NCBI RefSeq assembly: GCF_002937115.1
Contig: NZ_NHRY01000075.1
Location: 24,966 to 88,965, forward strand
Direction of reading: 5' to 3'
Source of the DNA: Rhodopila globiformis
GTDB taxonomy: Bacteria > Pseudomonadota > Alphaproteobacteria > Acetobacterales > Acetobacteraceae
DNA length: 64,000 nucleotides
Below are positions 56,645 through 64,000 of the stretch, piece after piece (the first letter of the stretch is position 1; each line of letters starts with the position of its first letter). The position numbers and the translations under genes were made by a program. Below the pieces are notes generated by a model. That model saw only the letters and a program-made list of their open reading frames with translations. It did not search any database and had not been told where the DNA came from.

Positions 56645-57835
56645 ATGGGATACAAAGCACCGCTTGCCGGGATCAAAGTCGTCGATCTCAGCCAGGGAAT
56701 CGCCGCTCCGTATGCCGGCATGCTGCTGGCGCAGTATGGCGCCACCGTCATCAAGGTGGAACTGCTGGACGGCGGCGACTGGGTGCGCGTCTCGGCCCCC
56801 AGGGCCGGCGGCAACACCGCGCTGTCGGTCATGGGCAACCTGGGCAAGCAGAGCATCGGCCTGGACCTGAAATCGCCGAAAGGCCGCGCCGTGCTGTGGC
56901 GACTGCTGGACGGCGCCGACGTGTTCATGGAGGGCTTCCGCCCCGGCGTCATCGGCCGGCTCGGCTTCGGCTACGAAGCCGTTTCGGATAAGTACCCAGA
57001 TATCGTCTACCTGTCGATGTCCGGCTTCGGCCAGATCGGCCCCTATGCGGAACGACCGGCGATGGATCCGGTGCTGCAGGCGTTCAGCGGGTTCATGGCG
57101 GAAAACAAGGACCAGAACGGCCAGCCGATGAATGTCGCCTCGATCCCGGTGGACATGATGACGGCGCTGTTCGCGTTCCAGGCAGTGGCGATGGCGCTGT
57201 ACGGGCGCCGGGACGAAGGCCACGGCCGCCACATCGACGCCAGCCTGATGCAGGGCGCGGCTTGGCTGAACCTGTATGCCCTGCTGCAGCGGGTGATCTA
57301 CGACGGCGACCCGCCGGCGGCGAAAGTCCATCGCGGCGTCTATCCCACCGCCGACGGCTGGATCAACGTCATCGTCGCCGGTCGCCGCGGCTGGAGCGAT
57401 TTCTGCCAGGCGCTGGAGCGGCCGGACCTGTCGGACGATGCGCGGTTCGCTACCTCACCGAAACGGATCGCCCACGCCGATGCCTGGGTCCCGCTTGTCA
57501 GCGCGGTGCTGGCCGCCCGGCCGAACGCCCACTGGCAGGCGCGCTTCACCGAATACGGCGTCATGCACGCGGTGGCGCATGAGTCGCTGGACCTGCTGCG
57601 CGACCCGCACGTGCAGGCCGCCGGGCTGTTCACCTACCTCGAACAGCCCGGGCTGGATCGCCTGATGCCGATTCCCGGCATTCCCGGCGCGCCGCCACTG
57701 CAGGTCGGCACGCCACGCGCCACCGCGCCGCTGGCCGGCGCCGATACCGAAACGGTGCTGCGGGCGCACGGATTTTCCGACCACGAGGTGGCCGATCTGC
57801 GCGCCCACGGCGTGATCTCCGGCCCGGTCGGCTGA
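56645..57835 (+). CDS. Family III (CaiB/BaiF) CoA-transferase
   Basis: 396 residues. GIKVVDLSQGIAAPYAGMLLA is the N-terminal CoA-binding block and NLGKQSIGLDLKSPKGR the usual second block. The catalytic aspartate is in PAMDPVLQAFSG (about residue 140). It moves CoA between carboxylic acids; relatives act on carnitine, oxalate or aromatic acids. It converges with an SDR gene 9 bases beyond its stop, a pairing typical of acyl-CoA catabolic clusters. The substrate is unknown. Confidence 0.9.
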   Translation: MGYKAPLAGIKVVDLSQGIAAPYAGMLLAQYGATVIKVELLDGGDWVRVSAPRAGGNTALSVMGNLGKQSIGLDLKSPKGRAVLWRLLDGADVFMEGFRPGVIGRLGFGYEAVSDKYPDIVYLSMSGFGQIGPYAERPAMDPVLQAFSGFMAENKDQNGQPMNVASIPVDMMTALFAFQAVAMALYGRRDEGHGRHIDASLMQGAAWLNLYALLQRVIYDGDPPAAKVHRGVYPTADGWINVIVAGRRGWSDFCQALERPDLSDDARFATSPKRIAHADAWVPLVSAVLAARPNAHWQARFTEYGVMHAVAHESLDLLRDPHVQAAGLFTYLEQPGLDRLMPIPGIPGAPPLQVGTPRATAPLAGADTETVLRAHGFSDHEVADLRAHGVISGPVG

Positions 57836-57844
57836 ACCGCCCCG

Positions 57845-58657
57845 TCAGGCGGATCGCACCATGCCGCCGTCGATGGCGATGCACTGGCCGGTGACGTAGT
57901 CCGACAGGTCGGTCGTCAGGAACTCGACGACTTTGGCGCAGTCCTCGACCGAGCCGAGGCGGCGCAGCGCCACTTTCTCCGCCCGGTCGGTGTTCGCGTC
58001 GGCGCTGCCCGGCATGACGGTGGCGACGATCCGCCCCGTGGTGATGACTCCGGGGGCGATGCAGTTCGCGGTGATGCCGTGCGGCCCCAGGTCCTGCGCC
58101 AGGTAGCGCGTGTAGTGCAGGATGGCCGCCTTGGCCGCGCCGTAATGCGCATAGCCGCCGTCGATCGAGGGGCCAAGACCGGCGATCGAGCTGACCGTCA
58201 CGATCTTGCCGCTGCGCTGCGCCTTCATCACCGGCGCCACCGCGTTGACGCAGTAGACGGTGCCGTAATAGTTCATTTCAGTAACAAGATGCAGCAGCGA
58301 TGCGTCCAGCGTGCTGGCCCTGGTGTCCATCGGCCGGCCGCGGCCGCCGCCGGCGTTGCAGACCAGGATGTCGATCCGTCCCCATGTGTCCATGACCTGC
58401 GCAGCCATGGCCTGCACGGCGGCTTCGTCGCGCACATCCATTTCGATGCCGATGGCCTCGGTGATGGCGTTGATCTCCTCGACCGTGCTGTCCGCGGTCA
58501 TCGCCTTCGCCTCGGCCTCGAACTCCTGGTACGATTTCAGGTCGATGTCGGTCACCGCGACCTTTGCGCCAAGCCCGGCCAGCCGCAGCGCATAGGCCCG
58601 GCCGAGGCCGCGCGCGGCGCCCGTTACGATCGCGACTTTTCTGTCCAGCTTGCCCAT
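57845..58657 (-). CDS. Short-chain dehydrogenase/reductase
   Basis: 270 residues starting MGKLDRKVAIVTGAARGLGRA. It has TGAARGLG, LVCNAGGG, the catalytic Ser in VSSIAGLG and YGAAKAA (Tyr, Lys), and IAPGVITTG. ATG 58657 follows AGGAAGGAA. It probably oxidises a hydroxyacyl or alcohol intermediate; the convergent CoA-transferase suggests an acyl-CoA pathway, but they are not in one transcript. It is not closely similar to the SDR at 49106. Confidence 0.9.
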   Translation of the reverse strand: MGKLDRKVAIVTGAARGLGRAYALRLAGLGAKVAVTDIDLKSYQEFEAEAKAMTADSTVEEINAITEAIGIEMDVRDEAAVQAMAAQVMDTWGRIDILVCNAGGGRGRPMDTRASTLDASLLHLVTEMNYYGTVYCVNAVAPVMKAQRSGKIVTVSSIAGLGPSIDGGYAHYGAAKAAILHYTRYLAQDLGPHGITANCIAPGVITTGRIVATVMPGSADANTDRAEKVALRRLGSVEDCAKVVEFLTTDLSDYVTGQCIAIDGGMVRSA

Positions 58658-59252
58658 GGTCGTTTCCTTCCTCTCGCCCCGACCGGCTTAACATCGGCCG
58701 GACGGCTTGTTGAGTCACACCGGTGCGGCAGCGTTACGTTAGCGCCTGGCGGTGACAGGCCACCGGGAACCCGTCGCGGCCGCAGGTCGCCCGCATCCCT
58801 TCTCTGCGTGCTCTGCGCTCCGCTTTGCGATCTCTGCGTTGAAAAATGCGGTGTCGCAACAAAGATCGGTGCTGCCGGTGGACTACCCAATCCGAAACGC
58901 CAGTCGCGCCCCGGCCACCGCGATTCAACGCAGAGATCGCCGAGCGGAGCGCAGAGCGCGCAGAGGAAGGATTATCGCGACTTGCGGTCACGGAGTGCGG
59001 ATCGGCATGCTCCTCAAGACCGGGACCGGGCGTTCAAGACAATGAATGCCAACGCCGGAAATACCGGAATTCAGACGAACACTATGGAAATTTCGGCAGT
59101 TTTGGCGCGATAGTGACGCGCACGCTGTGGCGGACCTTGGCCGGCCGTCGAGACAAGCCGCTACAAGTGGCTTCAGGCGGGAGCCACCCGCCAACGTATC
59201 GATCGTACAACGACGGCCGCGGGCCAACCGCGCCGCAACAGGGAGTGCAATC
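58658..59252. other. 595 bp upstream of the solute-binding protein
   Basis: Dominated by a long hairpin repeat at 58800-58970. The remainder has no supported gene. It holds promoter regions of the two divergent genes. Confidence 0.5.
58800..58970. repeat. Long inverted repeat with CTCTGCG arms
   Basis: The left arm (about 58803-58843, CTCTGCGTGCTCTGCGCTCC and on) pairs with the right arm (about 58923-58967, ending GCAGAGCGCGCAGAGGAA) around a loop of about 80 bases. Such CTCTGCG...CGCAGAG elements occur widely in bacterial intergenic DNA. A decayed half lies near 37236-37290. Confidence 0.75.
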
Positions 59253-60596
59253 ATGTCCAGACCACGCCGCTTAACGCGCCGTCGCGCCATGCAGGTCGCC
59301 ACCGCCGGCGCCGCGCTGCCGCTGGTGCACATCCGCTCCGCCGGCGCCGCCGGCCGGCTGAGCATCGGGCTGTGGGATCACTGGGTGCCGGGCGGCACGG
59401 AGAAAATGCGCCAGCAGATCCAGGCCTGGGCGGACAAGAACAAGGTGGACGTCACGGCCGACTTCATCACCTCCCAGGGCAACAAGCTGCTGCTGACCGC
59501 CGCCGCCGAGGCGCAGGCGCGGGCCGGGCACGATGTCCTGCCGTTCTTCCAGTGGGATGCGTTCAACTATGCGGCCGATCTGGAGCCTGTCGACGACGTG
59601 ATCCAGAATCTCGTTGCAGAATACGGCCGCTACGATCCCATGGTGGAGTATCTGGTCAAGCCAAAGGACCACTGGGTCGCGGTGCCAGGCACCGATCCGA
59701 CCGCGAACCTTACCTGCTGCGCGCGCATCAGCTTGCTGAAGAAGTATGCCGGCATCGATATCCAGGCGATGTATCCGGCGGAACCGCGCGCGTCACCCGA
59801 AGCCGCGAAATGGACCTACGACGCGTTCCTGCACGCGGCCGAGGCCTGCGCCAAGGCCGGCTACCCGTTCGGCATGGGGCTCGGCTCGACCGGCGATTCC
59901 ATCAACACGATCGCCGCCATCTTTCGCGCGTTCGGCGCCGAGCTCGTCAATGCCAAGGGGGAAGTCACGGTCGATTCCGACAACGTCCGGCGCGTGCTGG
60001 AGTACGGACAGAAATTCGTCAAATTCCTGCCGACCGACACGATCAGCTATGACGACGCGTCGAACAACCGCGCCTTGATCTCCGGACACAGCGCAATGAT
60101 CTGGAACCCGCCCTCGGCATGGGCGGTGGCGAAACGCGACGCCCCCGAGATCGCCGCGGACTGCTGGACGTTCCCCTGCCCGGCCGGGCCGGCTGGACGT
60201 TTCATTCCGTATGTCTACATGTTCTACGGATTGTGGCGGTTCGGCCAGAACAAGACCGCCGCGAAGGAATTGCTTACCTACCTGATGCAACGCAAGCAGA
60301 TCGAGGAGCGCGAGATCGTCACCGAGGGCTTCAATCTGCCGCCGCAGATCAGCATGTCTGATTTCAAGGTCTGGGCCGAGGTCCAGCCGCCCAAGGGCAC
60401 GATGTTCAACTATCCGATCCGGCCGTGGCATGACTCGCAGCCGAGCGTCGCCTCGTTCCCGTCGCCGCCCGAATTCGCCATTCCGATGACCAGTCGCGCC
60501 ACCATCCCTGGCATGTGGGCGCGGTTGTACAGCGGTCAGTCGCCCGAACAGGTGATCGCCTGGGCGAAGGACGAGATCGCGGGTTTCATGCGCTGA
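59253..60596 (+). CDS. Tat-exported extracellular solute-binding protein, family 1
   Basis: 447 residues with a twin-arginine signal (RRLTRRRAMQVATAGAALPL, cleavage near AGA-AGR). The mature part has sugar-binding-protein features: LSIGLWDHWVPGG, TSQGNKLLLTAAAEAQARAGHDV and the late WAKDEIAGFM helix. It should deliver a carbohydrate-like solute to an ABC importer, yet no permease or ATPase gene is adjacent, so it is an orphan here. ATG 59253 follows GGGAG. Confidence 0.88.
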   Translation: MSRPRRLTRRRAMQVATAGAALPLVHIRSAGAAGRLSIGLWDHWVPGGTEKMRQQIQAWADKNKVDVTADFITSQGNKLLLTAAAEAQARAGHDVLPFFQWDAFNYAADLEPVDDVIQNLVAEYGRYDPMVEYLVKPKDHWVAVPGTDPTANLTCCARISLLKKYAGIDIQAMYPAEPRASPEAAKWTYDAFLHAAEACAKAGYPFGMGLGSTGDSINTIAAIFRAFGAELVNAKGEVTVDSDNVRRVLEYGQKFVKFLPTDTISYDDASNNRALISGHSAMIWNPPSAWAVAKRDAPEIAADCWTFPCPAGPAGRFIPYVYMFYGLWRFGQNKTAAKELLTYLMQRKQIEEREIVTEGFNLPPQISMSDFKVWAEVQPPKGTMFNYPIRPWHDSQPSVASFPSPPEFAIPMTSRATIPGMWARLYSGQSPEQVIAWAKDEIAGFMR

Positions 60597-60631
60597 TCGT
60601 CTTTCGGCGACGATGAAGATACGGTCTCGCC

Positions 60632-60667
60632 GGGGGTGGATGGCCGGGACACGCCCGGCCATGACGG
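60632..60667. repeat. Repeat family A, half copy
   Basis: GGGGGTGGATGGCCGGGACA to GGCCATGACGG matches the right half of the copies at 23.5 and 48.7 kb. It lies 35 bases past the solute-binding protein gene. Confidence 0.75.
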
Positions 60668-60813
60668 GGAGAGAGAACGGTCCCGGCCGCGGCGTGACCG
60701 CCCTGTCGGGAATCCGACAACCGAGCCGGGAAGCCAAGACACTGAAATCACGCTTATTTCTTCTGGCACTCCGTTTGCATTGTGTCCCGCGTCAACCACG
60801 GGGAGTGCCGAAC

Positions 60814-61938
60814 GTGTCGCACGCCATGCCGCGTTTCCGTATCAACGACACCACGCTCCGCGACGGCGAGCAGACCCCCGGCGTGGCGTTCACCATCGCC
60901 GAGAAGACCGCCATCGCCGCCGCGCTGCAGGCCGCCGGCATCGACGAGATCGAGGCCGGCACCCCCGCCATGGGCGAGGAGGAAGTCGCCGCCATCGCCG
61001 CCGTCGCGCACGCCGCGCCCCGCGCCCGCGTCGCCGCTTGGTGCCGCATGACCGAATCCGACGTCGCCGCCGCGCTGCGCGCCGGGGTGCGCTACGCCAA
61101 CCTCTCGATCTCCGTCTCCGATCGGCAGATCGCCGCCAAGTATCCCGGCGGGCGGCAGGAGGTGCTGGACCGCATCGCCCACGTGGTGCCGCTGGCGCTG
61201 GACAAGGGCCTGACCGTCTCCGTCGGCGGCGAGGATTCCAGCCGCGCCGATCCGGACTTTTTGCATACGGTGCTGGACGCCATCGCCGCGGCGGGGGCGT
61301 ATCGATTCCGCTTCGCCGACACGCTCGGCGTGCTCGACCCTTTCGCCACCGAAGCAATCTTCCGCCGCCTGCGCGCCCGCACCGGCCTGGACCTGGAGTT
61401 TCACGGCCACGACGACCTGGGACTGGCCGCCGCCAACACGCTCGCGGCGCTGCGCGGCGGCGCCAACCACGCCAGCGTTTGCGTCCTCGGCCTGGGCGAG
61501 CGCGCCGGCAACGCCGCACTGGAACAGGTCGCCGCCGCGATCCCGCGCCTGGGGCTGGGATGCGTCGGCACTATCATGGCGGACCTGCCGCCGCTCGCCG
61601 ACATCGTCGCCGCCGCTTCCTGCCGCGCCATCCCGCCGGGCCAGCCGATCGTCGGCGAAACCGCCTTCACCCACGAATCCGGCATCCATGTCAGCGGCCT
61701 GCTGCGCGACCCCGGCACCTACGAGGCGCTGGACCCTGCCCTGTTCGGCCGCGAGCGCCGGATCCTGCTGGGCAAGCACTCCGGCTCGGCCGCGCTGCGC
61801 GACGCGCTGGACGGGCTGGATGTCCCGCATGTCGTGCTGGCCGACCTGCTGATCCGGCTGCGCGCGCATGCGGAGCGGGTGAAGCGGTCGGTCACCCGGG
61901 ACGAGGTCGTGAGCCTGCTTGCCTCGGCGGCGGAATGA
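60814..61938 (+). CDS. nifV: Homocitrate synthase (NifV-like)
   Basis: 374 residues of the DRE-TIM metallolyase family. NDTTLRDGEQTPGVAF (metal and acetyl-CoA site), EAGTPAMGEEE, HGHDDLGLAAANTLAA (HxH metal site), GLGERAGNAALEQ and ETAFTHESGIHVSGLL are all present; length and the GERAGN motif favour homocitrate synthase over isopropylmalate synthase. Homocitrate is the organic part of the nitrogenase cofactor. GTG 60814 has GGGGAG upstream; ATG 60826 is the alternative. No other nif gene is in the window. Confidence 0.82.
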   Translation: MSHAMPRFRINDTTLRDGEQTPGVAFTIAEKTAIAAALQAAGIDEIEAGTPAMGEEEVAAIAAVAHAAPRARVAAWCRMTESDVAAALRAGVRYANLSISVSDRQIAAKYPGGRQEVLDRIAHVVPLALDKGLTVSVGGEDSSRADPDFLHTVLDAIAAAGAYRFRFADTLGVLDPFATEAIFRRLRARTGLDLEFHGHDDLGLAAANTLAALRGGANHASVCVLGLGERAGNAALEQVAAAIPRLGLGCVGTIMADLPPLADIVAAASCRAIPPGQPIVGETAFTHESGIHVSGLLRDPGTYEALDPALFGRERRILLGKHSGSAALRDALDGLDVPHVVLADLLIRLRAHAERVKRSVTRDEVVSLLASAAE

Positions 61939-62256
61939 AACCATGCGCCCCGGTCGGCGATCCGGGGGGCAACGCCCGGTCGATCGACCCGCCTGTCGCC
62001 TGGCAGCGGGTCTGGCCTGGTCGCGGAACCTGCGCAATGCCAAGGACTTCGAACAGTATGTGGCACTGGAAAAAGGGAGGCCCGGGGATTACAATAAATC
62101 AGGTGAGTTCGGCAGGCCCAGAGCGCGTCCACGCCTCAGTGCGACCGGGTCCCGGGCGCCGGGCAGGTGCTGGATCAACAGGCTCAACGCAAGCGGTTGG
62201 AGGCCAATCAGCGTGGTGACGATCAGGCTTAAGCGCCAAGTCAGTGCATATAGATA
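61939..62256. other. 318 bp upstream of the first DUF29 gene
   Basis: No supported gene. The last 45 bases resemble the sequence before the second DUF29 gene (ATCAGCGTGGTGA shared), so the duplication of this gene included its upstream region. Confidence 0.5.
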
Positions 62257-62709
62257 ATGAATGATCTGTACGACACCAACATCGCGCTGTGGTCCGAGCA
62301 CCAGGCTGCGCTGCTGCGCCGCCGGGCTGACGGTGAGCTTGTCAACGACGCCGATTTCGACTGGTCCAACATGGCCGAGGAAATCGCGGACGTAGGCAAA
62401 AGCGAACTGAACGCGACCCTCTCGCAGATTGACAACATCCTGCGTCACCGCCTCTGCCTGCTCGGTTGGCCGGATGCGCCAGCGGCCGGGAAATGGCAGC
62501 CTGAGTCGCGCGAGTTCCATCGCCAGATCCACCGGCATTTCACGCCGAGCATGACCGGCGGCGCGAATCCGAAAATCTCCAAAGCCACCATTGCGGAGGC
62601 TTACGCGGCGGCGGTGGATCACTGCCTTGCCCACATGGACACCGCGCCGACGCAGCCGCTGCCGGCGGTTTGCCCGTGGTCGCTATGCGATGTCCTGGCG
62701 GCGCCGTAG
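62257..62709 (+). CDS. DUF29 family protein (copy 1, diverged)
   Basis: 150 residues. It begins MNDLYDTNIALWSEHQAALL and has DWSNMAEEIADVGKSE, the family signature. After about residue 60 it diverges from copy 2 but still ends with a CPWSLCDVL segment like the CPYxLxxVL of DUF29 proteins. Function of the family is unknown; they occur in many copies in cyanobacteria and some alphaproteobacteria. An HicB-like ORF begins 4 bases after its stop. Confidence 0.75.
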   Translation: MNDLYDTNIALWSEHQAALLRRRADGELVNDADFDWSNMAEEIADVGKSELNATLSQIDNILRHRLCLLGWPDAPAAGKWQPESREFHRQIHRHFTPSMTGGANPKISKATIAEAYAAAVDHCLAHMDTAPTQPLPAVCPWSLCDVLAAP

Positions 62710-62713
62710 GGCG

Positions 62714-62992
62714 ATGCAGCACCAGGACGCCGTGGCGGAACCGGACGAGGCGGGCGGTTTCTGGATCAGCTTCCCTGGCCGGAATGGGATCACGTCCGCA
62801 GCTTCGAGTGCCATCGAAACCGTTGGACAGGCCCGCAATACATTGGAGCCGGTGCTGATGTATCCGCCCGGCGATCTCCATCCCTCGATCGAGGATGGCG
62901 CCAGGCCGCCGGCCGATCTCTCCGGCTACGATCCTCGCTCGATCGTGGTGGTGATCCCGTTCGAGGCGGCGACCTCAGCGAAGACAGCGTGA
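62714..62992 (+). CDS. HicB-like antitoxin homologue, orphan
   Basis: 92 residues. The pattern EPDEAGGFWISFPG...ITSAASSAIETVGQARNTLEPV...DGARPPADLS matches the HicB partial RNase H-like fold: an SFPG strand, a helix after a spaced Ser, then the DG..PP turn. It has no C-terminal DNA-binding part and no HicA gene is next to it. It starts 4 bases after the DUF29 stop. Assignment is by pattern only. Confidence 0.5.
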   Translation: MQHQDAVAEPDEAGGFWISFPGRNGITSAASSAIETVGQARNTLEPVLMYPPGDLHPSIEDGARPPADLSGYDPRSIVVVIPFEAATSAKTA

Positions 62993-63353
62993 CATTCACC
63001 GAGGATCAGGTCCCGGGCGACTGGTTTCCTGACGATTGGGCATGATGGCGTCAGGGCGATGACACCGCATCAGCCTCATTGAATGAGCCGGGGGCAGCGT
63101 CCGCCGTACGGCAATCGCTCTGTCGCGGTCCGAAAGGGGGGCGTGATGCCGAGGCGAGCAAACAACGCGCAGCACTGGTATCGAGGGTGTCCAAGGATTA
63201 CAGTATGTTGGAAAATCCGGCAGGTCCGCAGGGTATCGCAGCCTTGATCCAGCTTGTCCCGGGAATCCGGGCGGCGCCGGATCACGCAAGCGGCTGAGAG
63301 TCGATCAGCGTGGTGAATATCTGGCATAGGCATCAAATCAAGGCACGCAGCCA
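62993..63353. other. 361 bp between HicB-like and second DUF29 gene
   Basis: No supported gene or HicA partner. The right end (63297-63350) shares short blocks with the region before the first DUF29 gene. Confidence 0.5.
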
Positions 63354-63959
63354 ATGAACGACCTGTATGAAACGGATATCGCGCTGTGGTCTGAACACCA
63401 AGCGAACCTGCTGCGCCGCCGTGCCGCCGGCCAGCTTGTCAACGACGCCGATCTGGACTGGTCCAACATCGCCGAGGAGATCGAAGCCGTGGGCCGGTCC
63501 GAACGCTCGCAGCTGCGGAGCCTGATCACCACCGCCATTGAGCACCTGATGCGGCTTGAGGCGTCACCGGCTATGGAACCGCGCCGCGGCTGGAAGGCGA
63601 CGATCAGGCGTACCCGGCGCGACATCCGCGACCTGCTGAAGGAGAGTCCGAGCCTGCGACCTCTCGTCGCGGCCATGGTTGCTGATCAGATGCAGCGGGC
63701 GCGGGAGGATCTGGTGGACTGGCTGGCGGAATACGCCGAGCAGCCGCGGGTCGATATCGACAGCCTGGGCTTCGCTGACGATCAGGTGCTAGTACACCTC
63801 GCCGGAAGTGGCGACTCCGTTGATGGGTGGCCCGGCGCGGGTGAGTCTGGTTTGCCACAGTCTGGCGGCAATCGCCGTGACCAGCCGCCGTCAGGAGCCG
63901 TTCTGGCGAGTCAGGAGCGGCCTGAATATGGCAGGCCACAGGCTCACGCCTCGCCCTGA
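63354..63959 (+). CDS. DUF29 family protein (copy 2), altered C-terminus
   Basis: 201 residues. The first 145 follow the DUF29 consensus well: MNDLYETDIALWSEHQANLL, DWSNIAEEIEAVGRSER, IEHLMRLEASPAMEPRRGW, RRDIRDLLKESPSLR. The last 55 residues (after about DSLGFADDQVL) are Gly/Ser/Arg-rich and do not resemble the family's C-terminus, so the 3' end may have been replaced by a frameshift or insertion. Paralogue of 62257-62709. Confidence 0.75.
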   Translation: MNDLYETDIALWSEHQANLLRRRAAGQLVNDADLDWSNIAEEIEAVGRSERSQLRSLITTAIEHLMRLEASPAMEPRRGWKATIRRTRRDIRDLLKESPSLRPLVAAMVADQMQRAREDLVDWLAEYAEQPRVDIDSLGFADDQVLVHLAGSGDSVDGWPGAGESGLPQSGGNRRDQPPSGAVLASQERPEYGRPQAHASP

Positions 63960-63974
63960 TTCACCGGAGCCTTC

Positions 63975-64000
63975 ATGCCCCGTCTGACTGCCGCCCCGAT
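63975..64000 (+). CDS. Possible start of a further gene (cut by window edge)
   Basis: An ATG preceded by CCGGAG opens a frame reading MPRLTAAP to the window end. Too short to identify. Confidence 0.25.

Overview
The window is high-GC DNA, apart from a few AT-richer islands, from an alphaproteobacterium that is most likely a member of the Acetobacteraceae/Rhodospirillales. The evidence is the block hisG-hisD-infA-maf-RNase E/G-yacG next to tRNA-Phe, a short-form HisG, several paralogous FUSC/HlyD efflux sets, OprB-type porins and DUF29 proteins. Species assignment is inference.

Left part (1-18.5 kb). Two minus-strand glycosyltransferase genes (one cut by the window edge, one a GT28-like/GT4 fusion) sit divergently to an OmpR-type two-component pair. 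Then come lspA and ileS (overlapping, minus), a 1 kb non-coding stretch, an HlyD/FUSC efflux pair, a PIN toxin/antitoxin pair, a NicC-like FAD monooxygenase, a PF04185 phosphoesterase, an outer-membrane protein and a haloalkane-dehalogenase-like hydrolase.

18.5-26.3 kb is an imperfect tandem duplication. Unit 1 holds a squalene/phytoene-synthase-like gene, sodB, an OprB porin and a DUF3313-type lipoprotein. Unit 2 repeats the synthase as a decayed pseudogene, lacks sodB, and keeps the porin and lipoprotein intact. A TPR gene follows.

27.5-33.6 kb is a conserved housekeeping block: hisG, hisD, infA, maf, RNase E/G, yacG and tRNA-Phe(GAA). An MqsRA-like toxin-antitoxin module with a palindromic operator separates hisG from hisD. 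An acyltransferase and a methyltransferase follow.

37.4-42.0 kb is the most striking locus: a fluoride (crcB-type) riboswitch with an intrinsic terminator, a 17-codon leader ORF whose stop overlaps the next start, a CrcB fluoride channel fused to a tandem UspA region, an enolase (the classic fluoride-inhibited enzyme) and two further Usp proteins. It reads as a fluoride-response operon combining export, target replacement and stress proteins.

42.5-64 kb holds an AaeXAB-like efflux operon, a small exported protein/LysR pair plus a second copy whose LysR is a remnant, two SDR enzymes, a PEP-CTERM protein flanked by two 176-bp MITE-like elements whose 92-bp cores are exactly inverted relative to each other, a SNF2 helicase/SWIM pair, a CaiB/BaiF CoA-transferase, a Tat-exported solute-binding protein, a homocitrate-synthase-like gene, an orphan HicB-like protein and two DUF29 paralogues. 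Intergenic regions throughout carry several families of dispersed palindromic repeats.
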